Shown one piece after another: positions 1 through 11,000 of a stretch of DNA of 64,000 nt. The notes below the pieces were generated by a model, which was given only the letters and a program-made list of their open reading frames with translations, did no database searches and was not told the origin of the DNA. The stretch spans positions 744,001 through 808,000 of the forward strand of contig NZ_CP085636.1 of assembly GCF_027571385.1 (NCBI RefSeq), read 5' to 3'. The position numbers and the translations under genes are program-made. The stretch comes from Shewanella sp. MTB7 (GTDB lineage Bacteria; Pseudomonadota; Gammaproteobacteria; Enterobacterales; Shewanellaceae). The stretch's first letter is position 1, and each line of letters begins with the position of its first letter.

Positions 1-949
1 CGATAATGGTTAAGCTACCGCCGTTCTCGATGTTACGAGCTGCACCGAAGAAACGCTTAGGACGGTGTAGTGCGTTAGCATCTACACCACCGGTAAGCAC
101 TTTACCTGATGATGGGATAACGGTGTTGTAAGCACGTGCAAGACGTGTGATTGAGTCGAGTAAGATAACAACATCTTTCTTGTGCTCTACCAGACGCTTA
201 GCTTTTTCGATAACCATTTCGGCTACCTGTACGTGACGACTTGCTGGCTCATCGAAGGTAGAAGCAATAACTTCACCTTTTACCATACGCTGCATCTCAG
301 TGACTTCTTCCGGACGCTCATCGATAAGTAGAACCATCAATACAACATCTGGATTATTGTAAGCAATGCTTTGGGCAATGTTTTGCAGTAATAATGTTTT
401 ACCCGCTTTTGGCGGTGCAACAATCAAACCACGCTGGCCTTTACCAATGGGTGAACATAGGTCGAGAATACGTGAAGTAATATCTTCAGTCGAACCATTA
501 CCACGTTCCATACGCATACGTTCTTCTGCATGGAGTGGAGTGAGGTTTTCGAATAAGATTTTTGTGCGGGAGTTTTCTGGCTTGTCAAAGTTGACTTCAG
601 ATACTTTCAAAAGTGCGAAATAACGTTCGCCCTCTTTAGGTGGTCTAATTTTACCAAAAACAGAATCACCTGTTCGTAAGCTGAAGCGACGGATCTGGCT
701 TGGAGAGACATAAATGTCATCTGGACCAGCTAAGTAAGAGGCGTCACCACTACGAAGGAAACCGAAACCGTCCTGCAGAATTTCTAAGACACCACCACCG
801 AAAATATCTTCACCGCTTTTGGCGTGGGCTTTAAGGATTGAAAATATAATGTCCTGTTTACGTGCTCGAGCTGGATTTTCAACGTTCATTTCTTGAGCAA
901 GTAATACTAAGTCTGAAATCGGTGTGTCTTTTAGTTCTGATAAATTCAT
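1..949 (-). CDS. rho: Transcription termination factor Rho (5' part, runs off the window)
   Basis: Rho is the hexameric RNA-dependent ATPase helicase that ends transcription of untranslated RNA. The first 316 residues or so are in the window; the C-terminal quarter lies beyond base 1. The protein starts [12 protein letters not shown] and reads closely like enterobacterial Rho. The N-terminal Rho helix bundle covers about residues 1-45. The cold-shock-like RNA-binding domain covers about 48-120, with an [11 protein letters not shown] stretch near 56-66. The ATPase P-loop APPKAGKT is at 178-185, followed by Walker B (VVILLDS) and the [10 protein letters not shown] stretch. The start is ATG at 949 with no strong Shine-Dalgarno. 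trxA lies upstream on the same strand with a 259-bp spacer holding an inverted repeat. Identification is certain; only the missing 3' end limits the entry. Confidence 0.97.
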   Translation of the reverse strand, partial: MNLSELKDTPISDLVLLAQEMNVENPARARKQDIIFSILKAHAKSGEDIFGGGVLEILQDGFGFLRSGDASYLAGPDDIYVSPSQIRRFSLRTGDSVFGKIRPPKEGERYFALLKVSEVNFDKPENSRTKILFENLTPLHAEERMRMERGNGSTEDITSRILDLCSPIGKGQRGLIVAPPKAGKTLLLQNIAQSIAYNNPDVVLMVLLIDERPEEVTEMQRMVKGEVIASTFDEPASRHVQVAEMVIEKAKRLVEHKKDVVILLDSITRLARAYNTVIPSSGKVLTGGVDANALHRPKRFFGAARNIENGGSLTII

Positions 950-1104
950 CTTGGAGGGTCTTTTTATGCGAGATAAGGCTATTTAAATTCAATGGTTCAT
1001 AAAACGATGGGATATTGAACGAATAGCGAGATGTGGTTAATTAGAAATAGGTCTGGTTATTAAAGTAGCACTATAGTCGCTGCGCGTCTAGATATTTAGC
1101 TAAA

Positions 1105-1137
1105 CCAGACACAATTTATTGCATAACTTGTGTCTGG
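1105..1137. promoter_or_regulatory. 10-bp inverted repeat in the trxA-rho spacer
   Basis: A perfect 10-bp inverted repeat (CCAGACACAA at 1105-1114, TTGTGTCTGG at 1128-1137) with a 13-nt loop lies between the end of trxA and the start of rho, both on the minus strand. No good U-run follows on either strand. It could be a weak terminator after trxA or part of a rho leader. Rho is known to control its own synthesis by attenuation in enterobacteria; a role here is inference. Confidence 0.45.
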
Positions 1138-1208
1138 CGTCACTTTTAGATACTGAACTTGGTTATGTATTCTTGATATATAAGCTACAGAACCGAATAA
1201 GTGCAGTA

Positions 1209-1535
1209 TTAAAGTTGTGCGTCAATGAACTCTTTAAGCTGAGTCTTAGAAAGAGCACCGACTTTAGTGCTGGCAAGCTCACCATTTTTGAAAATAAGTA
1301 ACGTTGGAATACCACGAACACCATATTTAGCAGGTGAAACCGTGTTTTGATCGACATTCATTTTTGCAATAGTTACTCTGCCTTCATACTCGTCAGCAAC
1401 GTCATCTAAGATAGGCGCTATCATTTTACATGGTCCGCACCATTCGGCCCAAAAGTCGACGACGACAGGTAGTGTTGAGTTAATTACGTCATTTTCGAAG
1501 CTGTCGTCACTTAAATGTACTATTTTGTCGCTCAT
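1209..1535 (-). CDS. trxA: Thioredoxin 1
   Basis: This is the cytoplasmic thiol-disulfide reductant that reduces ribonucleotide reductase and oxidised protein cysteines. Its 108 residues are the family's normal length. The active site WCGPC has its cysteines at 33 and 36, and the cis-proline segment GIPTLL follows. There is no signal peptide. The ATG at 1535 is preceded by a good GGAG Shine-Dalgarno about 6 bases upstream. It is divergent from rhlB, with a 175-bp shared upstream region, and lies upstream of rho on the same strand. A trxA/rho/rhlB neighbourhood is common in gammaproteobacteria. Confidence 0.97.
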   Translation of the reverse strand: MSDKIVHLSDDSFENDVINSTLPVVVDFWAEWCGPCKMIAPILDDVADEYEGRVTIAKMNVDQNTVSPAKYGVRGIPTLLIFKNGELASTKVGALSKTQLKEFIDAQL

Positions 1536-1710
1536 GATGTTCTCCAGTTAGGTTGCCATTGCTGGTTTGTTAATGGCTTAACCTGTATATTGGGATTGAA
1601 AAATAACTTTTCAAGGCATTAATTTTAGCCTTTAAAGCTAGTTTTTATTATTAGTCGCTATTTCAAACGATTGAGTTTCTTATTGCAACCCTAACTGGTA
1701 TGCTGCCGCT

Positions 1711-3030
1711 ATGAGCGAAACACATTTATCAAATCAAAAGTTTGCCGACTTTTCTCTTCATGAAGGGATAAAAACAGCACTTAACGAGAGCGGTTTTGAA
1801 TTTTGTACGCCGATTCAAGCCCTATCTATACCTATACTATTACAGAAAAAAGATATTGCTGGCCAAGCCCAGACGGGAACAGGAAAAACATTAGCTTTTC
1901 TTGTTGCGACCTTTGAGCATCTTCTTTCTACTCCAATTCCAGAAGGACGTCAGATTAATCAGCCTAGAGCGATGATTATGGCGCCAACACGTGAATTGGC
2001 TATCCAAATAGCAAAAGATGCAACATTACTCGCAAAACACACTGGTCTGAAAGTCGGTATTGTTTACGGTGGTGAAAGTTATGATGTTCAGCGCAAAGTG
2101 CTGGATAAAGGTATCGATATTTTAATCGGTACTACGGGGCGTATTATCGATTACGTACGTCAAGGCATTATTAATTTAAGTGCTATTCAAGCTGTTGTTT
2201 TAGATGAAGCTGATCGTATGTTCGATCTAGGCTTTATTAAAGATATCCGTTTTCTCTTCAGACGTATGCCTGACGCCAAGTCACGCTTGAATATGTTGTT
2301 TTCTGCCACTTTATCGATGAAAGTGCAGGAACTGGCTTATGACCATATGAATGAGCCAGAGAAAGTCGTTATCGCACCGAATGAAAAAACCTCTAAAAAT
2401 ATTAGAGAAGAGATCTTCTATCCATCTATGGAAGAGAAGATGAAGTTATTACTGTCGTTGCTCGAGGAAGATTGGCCAGAAAAGGCGATCATATTCTCAA
2501 ATACTAAGCACAGCTGTGAAAATGTCTGGTCTTGGTTGTCGGGTGATGGTCACCGCGTTGGCTTATTAACGGGTGATGTACCGCAAAAGAAACGTATTCG
2601 TATTCTTGAGCAGTTTACTACTGGCGAGTTAGATATCTTAGTTGCTACCGATGTGGCAGCGCGTGGTTTGCATATCTCAGACGTGTCTCACGTATATAAC
2701 TACGACCTACCGGATGACTGTGAAGATTACGTACACCGTATCGGTCGTACAGGTCGTGCTGGTAAAAAAGGCATATCAGTGAGTTTTGCTTGTGAAGAAT
2801 ATGCGCTAAACCTACCTGCGATTGAAGAGTATATTCTTCATTCTATTCCAGTAGTTAACTATGATAGTGATGCCTTGTTGGATGATATCCCTGCACCAAT
2901 CCGCATACATAGAAAGCATAATACTCGTCCACAAGGGCGCTCAGGTTCAGGACGTCCACAAGGTGGAAGCCGAAGTGGAAATCGTAATAATGCTCCACGT
3001 CGTCACGATACTACTCGTAGACACTCTTAG
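1711..3030 (+). CDS. rhlB: ATP-dependent RNA helicase RhlB
   Basis: DEAD-box RNA helicase; in enterobacteria RhlB unwinds RNA for the RNase E degradosome. The 439 residues show the Q motif region (FCTPIQ, about 31-36), motif I AQTGTGKT at 53-60, APTREL at 91-96, the DEAD box at 165-168, SAT at 198-200, and ARGLH with HRIGRTGR in the second RecA domain. The last 50 or so residues form a basic, Arg/Gly/Ser-rich tail of the kind that contacts RNA or RNase E. It is 10 bp upstream of the Ppx/GppA gene on the same strand, so the two are probably one transcript. RhlB is chosen over other DEAD-box members because of the trxA/rho context and overall resemblance. Confidence 0.93.
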   Translation: MSETHLSNQKFADFSLHEGIKTALNESGFEFCTPIQALSIPILLQKKDIAGQAQTGTGKTLAFLVATFEHLLSTPIPEGRQINQPRAMIMAPTRELAIQIAKDATLLAKHTGLKVGIVYGGESYDVQRKVLDKGIDILIGTTGRIIDYVRQGIINLSAIQAVVLDEADRMFDLGFIKDIRFLFRRMPDAKSRLNMLFSATLSMKVQELAYDHMNEPEKVVIAPNEKTSKNIREEIFYPSMEEKMKLLLSLLEEDWPEKAIIFSNTKHSCENVWSWLSGDGHRVGLLTGDVPQKKRIRILEQFTTGELDILVATDVAARGLHISDVSHVYNYDLPDDCEDYVHRIGRTGRAGKKGISVSFACEEYALNLPAIEEYILHSIPVVNYDSDALLDDIPAPIRIHRKHNTRPQGRSGSGRPQGGSRSGNRNNAPRRHDTTRRHS

Positions 3031-3040
3031 AGCATAATCG

Positions 3041-3964
3041 ATGTCGACAGCTCGCTATGCTGCGATTACGTTAGGTTCCAATAGCTTTAATATGCTGGTC
3101 GCTGAAACCTTGGCAGGCCAGCCAAAAGTCATTGCTAAATACAAACGTAAAGTTCGTCTTGCCGAAGGGATCCAAACTGATGGTTCCCTAAGTGAAGAGA
3201 TGTTACTACGTGGTCTCGATTGTTTAGCCATGTTTAGCGAGATGCTGGATAAAGAGGGAGTCACTGCCGATAATATTGCTGTTATTGCGACTGCCACTTT
3301 TAGAAATATTGTTAATTCAGATGACTTCTGTCGACGCGCCCTCCCCATCTTAGATCACCCTATCGAAATTATCTCCGGCATGCGTGAAGCTGAGCTTATC
3401 TATCAAGGTATGGTTGCAACGACTGCGGGCGAGGGACGACGATTGGTTATCGATATTGGTGGTGCGAGTACCGAGTTTATTATCGGAGATGGAGATAAAG
3501 TCTTACTTAAAACCAGCTTAGCCGTAGGTTGTGTCACTTTTAACGATAAATTCTTTAGCTCCTTTCCTTTTCAGCAGTTAGATTTTGATGAAGCAAAAAA
3601 GGACGTTAAATCTGTGCTGGGTGATTATCTAAGTGAGCTTAAGTTGTTAGGTTGGCATTGTGTTGTAGGCGCCTCAGGTAGCGTTCAGTCTGTGGTAGAG
3701 CTGCTTAATCATAGGAAGCAGTCGACGATCATTACCTTGGATGTGTTGCTTGCACTTCAAAAAGAGGTGTTATTACAGACAGATCCTTCGATGTTAGCCA
3801 TCTCAGGTCTTCATTTGGAAAGAGCACCAACGTTTGTAGCCGGAGTCTCAATTCTATTGGCTCTGTTTGAGTTACTGGATATTAAGAGTTTGAATTTATC
3901 CGGTGGAGCGCTCAGAGAGGGTGTATTACAGATGTTATCTCAACAACAATTAGACAATCTCTGA
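3041..3964 (+). CDS. gppA: Ppx/GppA-family phosphatase (short form)
   Basis: Member of the exopolyphosphatase / pppGpp phosphohydrolase family in the actin-like ATPase fold. Visible signatures are the N-terminal phosphate loop LGSNSFNMLV (11-20), the second loop DIGGASTEF (138-146), ISGMREAELIY (111-121) and the C-terminal LSGGALREGVL segment. At 307 residues it is well short of E. coli GppA or Ppx (about 500), so it keeps the two ASKHA domains and lacks the C-terminal HD-like domains. It follows rhlB by 10 bp, the same neighbour relation as in E. coli, which favours gppA. Whether pppGpp or polyphosphate is preferred cannot be read from sequence. The start is ATG at 3041. Confidence 0.85.
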   Translation: MSTARYAAITLGSNSFNMLVAETLAGQPKVIAKYKRKVRLAEGIQTDGSLSEEMLLRGLDCLAMFSEMLDKEGVTADNIAVIATATFRNIVNSDDFCRRALPILDHPIEIISGMREAELIYQGMVATTAGEGRRLVIDIGGASTEFIIGDGDKVLLKTSLAVGCVTFNDKFFSSFPFQQLDFDEAKKDVKSVLGDYLSELKLLGWHCVVGASGSVQSVVELLNHRKQSTIITLDVLLALQKEVLLQTDPSMLAISGLHLERAPTFVAGVSILLALFELLDIKSLNLSGGALREGVLQMLSQQQLDNL

Positions 3965-4308
3965 TACAGCAATATCATTTTTAGCTATTAGTTCCCCCCC
4001 CTCTATTGTTCAATATTTATATGATAAGTCTTTGTGTTCTATCTAACATGAATACTTTTCATCGTAATAATAGATTTAACCTATTTTCCATTCTTTTTAG
4101 CTGTCCTCAAGTTACCGACTCATTCGTAGCTTTTTTGTCACTCTAATCTCTCTTTGTTTAGATAGTATACATTTTTTGGATATTGAAGATTGTATATAAT
4201 ATGTGGTTCGTGTTATGTTTTTGTTGCACTTGGTGTTTGGTACACCAAAATCAACTAATAATATTTTGCCAAGTGCTTACTTAGATAAAGTTTAAGGGAG
4301 ACTAAATC
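3965..4308. other. 344-bp AT-rich intergenic region upstream of the Oar-like receptor
   Basis: No gene is seen. It contains an 8-base C run at 3994-4001, a perfect TATAAT hexamer at 4195-4200, and a dyad at 4230-4248 described separately. No convincing Rho-independent terminator for gppA is visible. Confidence 0.6.
4195..4248 (+). promoter_or_regulatory. Possible promoter (-10) and operator dyad for the TonB receptor
   Basis: A TATAAT -10 hexamer lies at 4195-4200, 108 bp before the receptor ATG; its -35 region is poor. Downstream of the expected start site is a perfect 7-bp inverted repeat, TTGGTGT at 4230-4236 and ACACCAA at 4242-4248, with a 5-bp centre. The dyad would fit a repressor site or a small leader hairpin. 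Regulator unknown. Confidence 0.35.
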
Positions 4309-7308
4309 ATGTCTAGAAGTAATGCGCTTATACGATTTTCGCCGAAAAAGACGTTAGCGGCTCTTGCCGTAGGTTCAGTGTTATTTATATCTGCCCCAGC
4401 GGCTATGGCTGCCGATACGAGTATTGTAAAAGGTCATATTGTAAACGCTTCAGGTAGTAGCCTATCTAATGCGACTATCACGCTTAAACATAAGACCAAG
4501 GGTCTTGTTTTTAAAATAGAAACTAATGATAAAGGTGATTATCTTTTACGTAATGTGCCTATCGGTGATTACGATATTACGATTAGTAAAGATGGTTACG
4601 AGCAGAACCAAGAAAATGGTGTTCAAGTTAGTATCGGGCAATCAGTTATTCTTGATAGTCAGTTATATTCGGCTGGTGCCGACAATGTTGAACGCATTGC
4701 TGTAATGGGCAGCATGATCCGTCGTGTAGACATGGCATCATCGACCTCAGGCTTAACTTTTAGTCAAGATGAGCTACAAACTATGCCTGTTAATACAGGG
4801 TTTGAAAGCATTGCGTTGCTTGCACCGGGTACTGCAGCTCCTGGTGGTTCAAATTTTGATGGTGCATCTAGTTTTGGTGGTTCATCTGCGGCTGAAAATG
4901 CTTACTATTTTAATGGGCTGAATGTAACAAGTATTCGTACGGGTTTAGGCTCAATTCGCCTACCTTGGGAGGCGATATCCCAGACACAGATAAAAACAGG
5001 TGGTGTTAGTCCTGATTTCGGTGGCGCATTGGGCGGTATTGTAAATGCTGTTTCTAAATCAGGTGAAAATGAATTCAAATTTGGTGCTGAAGCACGATGG
5101 GATCCAAGTTCTTTACGTTCATCTCATAGTAATATTTATCAATCAAATGGTGAAGTCGATACTAATACTCAACAAGATGGCTATGACTTTAAAGAGCTAC
5201 AGTTATGGGCAAGTGGTGCAATTATTGAAGATTCTCTATTTTTCTATGGTTTGTTTGCGCCAAGACGAGAAGCTCAAGATTGGGCTGGACAAACAACTAA
5301 AGGCGGTCGAGATCGCGAAGAAGACCGCTGGTTTGCAAAGTTAGATTGGTACATGTCAGATGACCATTCAATTGGCTTCTCTGCAATGAATAACAAGCGT
5401 ACATGGACAAATAAAACGTATGCTTATGATTGGGAAACCAATATTGTTGGTGAACAGCAAGGCGTAAATGCACCAGGTGAAGATGGTGGTAAAGTGTATA
5501 GCTTGAATTATAACGGTTATTTAACTGATGCTTTCTCAGTTTCAGCTGTTATTGGTCGAGTACAAGAAGATGTTGAAAATGTTGTGGCGTCAGCAAACCC
5601 TGGTGTTTGGGATTATCGTGATGGTTTTTCGACTTTAAGCCAACATACTAACTCGTCAGTATCAGAAGAACATTACACTCGTGACCAAGCTAGAATTGAT
5701 TTCAGCTTGGATTTAGAAGATCACTCAATTCAATTTGGTGTTGATTATACCAAGGTTAAAGTTGATTATTCTTCGTCTCAAAACGGTATTGGTGATGCAC
5801 AAGGTTGGTGGTCAATCTACACGGCTGGTGTTGATGATAACTCTGGTCAAACTCAGGGTGAAGACTATGTTGAACGCCGTGTGCGTGAACGTTTTACTGA
5901 TTCGGACGTGACCTCTACTGCGTTTTATATCAATGACTCTTGGCAGGCAACTGATAACTTAGTGTTAAATCTTGGCTTACGTTATAGCGAGTTTGAAAAC
6001 ACCGTTTCTGATGGTCGTGCGTATGTGGAAATGGATAATCAATTTGCACCACGTATTCAAGCTATTTATGATGTATTTGGTGATGGTGAATCGAAAGTAT
6101 TCGCAACCTATGGTCGTTACTTCCAGCCGGTTTCTGCGAATATGAATATTACTCAGGGCTCATCTTCTATTGAGTGGTTTGAGTATTCAGAACTTGATCA
6201 AGTCGATGCAGATGGACACCCCGTTATTAATGCCGACGGTTCGCCAAGCCGTGGTGCTATGCTTCGTGATCGTTGGGATCGTCAAAAAGGTATTACTGAA
6301 CCAGGTTTGATAGCATCATCATCTCTTAAATCAATGTACTCAGACGAGTTTACTCTAGGCTATCAACAAGAAGTTTTTGAAACGATGACTGCTGGTGTGC
6401 GTGGTATTTATCGTGATTTAGGACGTAGTGTTGAAGACACTGATATTGGACCTGTTTTATCTAAGAAGCTTGCTGAGTTAGGTATCGAAGATAATGTTGG
6501 CCAGAGCTCTTATTACGTGCTCCTTAATCCAGGTGAAGATGTTGGTGTTTCATATGACTTCGATGGCGATGGCCAAGTAGATAACATTAACTTAAGTGCA
6601 CAAGAGATGGCATTGCCTGAAGCTGAACGTAAGTATGTTGCGTTAGAATTTACTTTGGATGGTTCTGTGACAGATGATTTACGTATTAACTCATCGTACA
6701 CATGGTCAAATAGCTATGGTAATACAGAAGGTCTAGTTAAAACCGATAATAATCAGGCTGACCCAGGTTGGACTACATCATACGATTATGGCGACCTAAT
6801 GGATCACTCAAGTGGTGACCTACCAAATGACCATACTCATGCATTTAAAGTGAGTGGTGCATATAGCATTACTGAAGATTTAATCTTTGGTTTTGTCACT
6901 CGAGTCACTTCGGGTCGTCCTCAGAGTTATTTCTCACAGCATCCAGATGGTGTGGGTAGTTGTACTGCTGGGAGTCCTTGGGATGACTGTATAAGCCGTT
7001 ACTACGACCAAGCTTCACACTATGATGAAAATGGTAATCCTGCACCACGTGGCACAGCGGGTAATCTACCTTGGGTTACTAATATCGATTTATCACTGAC
7101 TTATATGACAGATATTTTTGATGGTGACTTTTCTATAAAAGGAACTGTTTATAATGTTTTAAATTCTGATTCTGCAATTAACGTGAATGAAGAAAGAGCA
7201 CGTTATGCAGATACATCTTCAGGTTTAGAGCTTAGCCCTGACTATGGTATGACAACGGATCGTCAGGAAGAGCGATTCTTCTCAGTGGTGGCACGCTACG
7301 AATTCTAA
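4309..7308 (+). CDS. TonB-dependent receptor, Oar-like, with N-terminal carboxypeptidase-regulatory-like domain
   Basis: Outer-membrane TonB-dependent receptor of the OmpA-related/Oar type, 999 residues. A signal peptide ends about APAAMAA (to about 35). A CarboxypepD_reg-like Ig fold follows at about 37-120 (KGHIVNASGSSLSNATITLK), then the plug at about 127-250 and a long beta-barrel ending in ...VARYEF, with the terminal Phe expected for BAM-dependent insertion. ATG at 4309 has a clear AAGGGAG Shine-Dalgarno. Such receptors import bulky ligands such as peptides, glycans or siderophores across the outer membrane using TonB energy; the ligand cannot be read here. No transporter or hydrolase gene adjoins it. 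The gene ends in a strong terminator shared with the convergent thioredoxin-like gene. Confidence 0.9.
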   Translation: MSRSNALIRFSPKKTLAALAVGSVLFISAPAAMAADTSIVKGHIVNASGSSLSNATITLKHKTKGLVFKIETNDKGDYLLRNVPIGDYDITISKDGYEQNQENGVQVSIGQSVILDSQLYSAGADNVERIAVMGSMIRRVDMASSTSGLTFSQDELQTMPVNTGFESIALLAPGTAAPGGSNFDGASSFGGSSAAENAYYFNGLNVTSIRTGLGSIRLPWEAISQTQIKTGGVSPDFGGALGGIVNAVSKSGENEFKFGAEARWDPSSLRSSHSNIYQSNGEVDTNTQQDGYDFKELQLWASGAIIEDSLFFYGLFAPRREAQDWAGQTTKGGRDREEDRWFAKLDWYMSDDHSIGFSAMNNKRTWTNKTYAYDWETNIVGEQQGVNAPGEDGGKVYSLNYNGYLTDAFSVSAVIGRVQEDVENVVASANPGVWDYRDGFSTLSQHTNSSVSEEHYTRDQARIDFSLDLEDHSIQFGVDYTKVKVDYSSSQNGIGDAQGWWSIYTAGVDDNSGQTQGEDYVERRVRERFTDSDVTSTAFYINDSWQATDNLVLNLGLRYSEFENTVSDGRAYVEMDNQFAPRIQAIYDVFGDGESKVFATYGRYFQPVSANMNITQGSSSIEWFEYSELDQVDADGHPVINADGSPSRGAMLRDRWDRQKGITEPGLIASSSLKSMYSDEFTLGYQQEVFETMTAGVRGIYRDLGRSVEDTDIGPVLSKKLAELGIEDNVGQSSYYVLLNPGEDVGVSYDFDGDGQVDNINLSAQEMALPEAERKYVALEFTLDGSVTDDLRINSSYTWSNSYGNTEGLVKTDNNQADPGWTTSYDYGDLMDHSSGDLPNDHTHAFKVSGAYSITEDLIFGFVTRVTSGRPQSYFSQHPDGVGSCTAGSPWDDCISRYYDQASHYDENGNPAPRGTAGNLPWVTNIDLSLTYMTDIFDGDFSIKGTVYNVLNSDSAINVNEERARYADTSSGLELSPDYGMTTDRQEERFFSVVARYEF

Positions 7309-7327
7309 ATAGTTTATGCTAACAGGT

Positions 7328-7360
7328 AAGAAAGGCACTCATTGAGTGCCTTTCTTTGTT
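7328..7360. terminator. Rho-independent terminator between convergent genes
   Basis: Long perfect stem: AGAAAGGCACTC ending at 7340 pairs with GAGTGCCTTTCT starting at 7344 around an ATT loop, followed by TTGTTT on the plus strand. It ends the TonB receptor transcript, and the hairpin may also act on the convergent gene. Confidence 0.88.
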
Positions 7361-7376
7361 TATAACTTACCAACAA

Positions 7377-7910
7377 TCAGTTCAGTATTTTGGCTAAATC
7401 TATCTCTAGAGAAGTTTCTGGTCGTTCGATAATCCGCCCTAACTCTTCACCATTTTGGCTAACAATAATGGTTGGAATACGGGTGAATTCGTATTGGGCT
7501 GCTAATCCTTCAGGATCTGATTTTGCTCTGTCGACACCGATATAAGTTACCTTGATATTCGGATTATTGACCTCTTCGAGAATACGAATTAAGCGGGGTG
7601 TTTCACGATGACAATCACCGCACCAAGTGCCGATAATAACCACAATTTCAGTTAACTCTTTTACATTTTTCAGTGGTGTAATGGCGGCTGTATCGACTTG
7701 GTATTCTTTATAGCCTTGTGAAAAATCATCCAGTTCAAGCATGGTTTGTGTTGCGACAGCTCCGGTTAAAATCACTTCCTGTATCTCCTCGTTGCATGTG
7801 GCAATTAAGCCGCTTTGATTCTCTTCGAATGCACAACCACTGCTGGCAAGAGTCTGGCAGCTAAAAAATAGGGCTGTAGTGGCAAGTAATGCCTTGATGT
7901 TATTGGTCAC
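7377..7910 (-). CDS. Exported thioredoxin-fold protein with CGDC active site
   Basis: 177 residues with a signal peptide (about 1-22, ending ...CQTLASS) and a thioredoxin fold. The motif TWCGDC puts the redox cysteines at 97 and 100, and the cis-proline segment is RIPTIIV. The WCGDCH variant occurs in exported or lipoprotein-like thioredoxin-family proteins rather than in classical TlpA/DsbE. The start codon is GTG at 7910, supported by an AGG a few bases upstream; no in-frame ATG is nearby. A periplasmic reductant or thiol-repair role is inferred. It is convergent with the Oar-like receptor, and no partner such as a CcdA/DsbD-type membrane protein is adjacent. Confidence 0.75.
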   Translation of the reverse strand: MTNNIKALLATTALFFSCQTLASSGCAFEENQSGLIATCNEEIQEVILTGAVATQTMLELDDFSQGYKEYQVDTAAITPLKNVKELTEIVVIIGTWCGDCHRETPRLIRILEEVNNPNIKVTYIGVDRAKSDPEGLAAQYEFTRIPTIIVSQNGEELGRIIERPETSLEIDLAKILN

Positions 7911-8091
7911 GATGATACCTCAGGCTTTGGAAAGTTGGCTAGTAATACTCGGCGCTGGAACGATATCTATTTAATCATTTAGCGCTGGGTTGGAAAAGTA
8001 TCAAACTTGGTATTGGTTAGTTAGATCACATAGCAATGTTGTATTTGCTTGTGTGGGAGAGGAAAATATTGCCTCTCCCTACCTCGATTAA

Positions 8092-11000
8092 TTATCTGAC
8101 GGTAATACTGTCAATATTAAGTGGGTCACGCGTTGGTTTAGGTAAGCTTAATGCGGCGACTTTTGCAAATCCCGCATCAGAGATCCCACCTTCATATTGA
8201 GGTGTAGGATCGCCAGGATAAACAAAGGCTTTACTACCAGGGTTCCACGCGCGGAAAAAGTCACTTAGATCCGTTTGAGTTGCGTAAGACGCACATAGTA
8301 AGAGATGATCACTTTTACCTATGTTATCTTGTTGGTAACATAGGTTGTCGCCGTTAAGCGAAAACTGGCTATCATCGGGATTACGAGTTAAGCGATGCAT
8401 CAGCTTGAATAGGTTCCATCCTTGCAAGCCTTTTTCATTGTCATAGTAAGCAGGCAACGTGCCTTGTGGATACCAATCATTGATCGTAAATTCAGTTTCT
8501 GCCCATTCTTTTAATTGAGCAAACATCACTAAACGCTCTCCTGCACCACCGGCAGCCCAAGCATGACCGTCTTCCGCTGCAACAAAATCAGGTGCTATAC
8601 GAATATCTTGCTCTACCCGACTCATTTTGCCATGGTGTTTGTCTTGCATATAAAGTGCGAGCAGATTATTAACCACCTCTGTTGCCCCATCGATATTAAA
8701 TGGTGCTTCAGCTGCATTATGGCCCACCTCGTGCCACAGTAACCAAGAGTTTAATGGCGATAACCCAATATTATCACTGCTGGCATTAAAGCCGTCACTC
8801 ATCACTGGATAACCAGAGTGGGCATTACCTATGCTGATGGCCACATCGTTAACAAAGTGGTGGCGATTGGTTGGAATACTGCTGTCTGTTGCTTTGCGAT
8901 TACGATCTCCTTGAAGACCTTCTTCACGGCTATAAAAGTCATTCATATCCGCGGCAAAGGTATCGAGTTCCTTAGCAAATAGCGCTGGGCTGCCCTTGTA
9001 ATTGGTTGCCTTGAGGTTGGCTTTTGGCGCGGTATACGTAAAGCTTTGAGACATAACTTCACCAAGTGGAGCCGGAGAGTCCACTGGATTCAACCATTGC
9101 CCAACAGTACCGTTATATTGATAAAGAGGCGCGTCAACTGTAGCAGTGAAATTCAAGGTAACCGCTTGTCCATCCTGACCTTGGGCGTAAATTAAACCGC
9201 CATAGGGCGAGGTAATACTATAACTGCTGCCAATATCACCGACGTTTAGGGTAAATGATTGACTCATACGTGGTGGGCGTTTTAGCCCTAACTCATGCTT
9301 TTCACGTCCAGTAAGGTCATCAGCCAATGCCACAGTGATCGTAACGGGTTGATTGGTGCCGTTAACTGATACAGTAAACGGTGTTTGTGCTATTGCCCAT
9401 TGGCCCGTTGGCTGACGGTTTCCAGCAAACCAAGCTGCAGTGTTATTGATAAAATCTAAGGTAATTGTTCCGCCGCCTTGAGAGCTTGTCGCTTCACCGG
9501 GGTACTGACGAGGATCGACTTTTACATCCAGATCCCAATAGGATCTGCCTAACATTAAGCGAGTCAGTGGTTTCTCCATGTAGTTCAGCGGATAACTCGG
9601 ATTCATATATCCTGCGTATTTGCCTTGATCTTGTCCAAGTATCATCTGCTGCGTGAGCATCTGCTCTTGCAGTTCAGCGGGACACTCAGTACCGCCTTGA
9701 GCACGGTCATCGGTATAGCAGTTTAAAAACTGAGTAAAACGTTCGAAACCCAATTCGTCATCAAGGCTAGATTCATAACGATAGTCAAGATTGTTCCACA
9801 ACCAGACGGTCATATTTTGGTAAATGCGGGTTAAATCCACATTGGTTAAACGAGATCCTTGGTCGCCTTTGGTACGGAAGTAGCGCTCGTGTTGATACAA
9901 ACGCTCGATATTGGTGCCTAAATCTGCCGCTTTTACCATAGCACGGGCTTGTGCATCACCAAGATCGAGCTGAGTATATTGAGGGACTGACATCGTTCCA
10001 GTAACTGGGATATTGTTACCGGGTCGATATTCAAGGCAGTTGATCTCATAGTGAAAATTGGGATCTGTACACTCCTGATAAGCTGGAGAGCCATCAGATT
10101 TTGTGAATGCAGCTAAAATACGGGTTTTGGCTGCGTTTAGATCATCAGTTTGGCTCTCATCAATAAACGCGGTGTGGGTAAATTCTTTACCATCTTCTGT
10201 TGTTTCTACCCATTTAGCCACGGCCAGATTTGGTTTATCATCGGGTTTATTTTGTTGCTGGTATAGCCACTCTACACTGCCGTTTGCTTGGTTAATAATA
10301 TAGGGAGATGTTTGAACTCCATCTTCACTTTCTACAGCGGCATAGCGTTCAATAATCCAGATGCCGTCGCCACGTTGATTGCGCACGCGATCTGCATAGC
10401 CGCCACTGGGTCCGTTACCATTGGCAACCACGGAGCCTCCCATACCAAACGCGATACCGGCACTATCAAGTAAACGCGATAATGCACCAGCATTATTTGT
10501 GTCAGCCAAGGTCTCCATGATCATGATATTGCCACCTTTGCTGACGTAATCCATCAAGGCTGTGACATCATCTTGGTTTAGTTTTGGCTTAGATGTATCT
10601 GCTTGCATAGGCAAAATATAGCCATTGTTGCCGGTATTAATGGTGTACTCAAAGCCATTAAGAATTAGCAACGGCATCGTTTGAGGGTCAATGCTTTGGA
10701 AGCTATCTAGCTGCTCAGTCGTAACACCGAAGATAGGGTCTATGACGTAGCTTTCTTGCTCTCCCATAACCTGTCCAGCACGTTTAAAGTAAACATGAGG
10801 AATATTGGTGCCAACGCTGTAGCCTGATTGGTTATTGGTCAGATATTTGAAGCTATTTTGGAAAAAATGCTTCATATCATCACTGTCACGACTTTCTCGA
10901 CATTGACCGTTTTCGTCGATACCGCCATGCCAGCTATAGCCATTAGGGCAAACCAAAATAGAGTTATAACGTGCATTCCCCATGACCATTATTTTACCTA

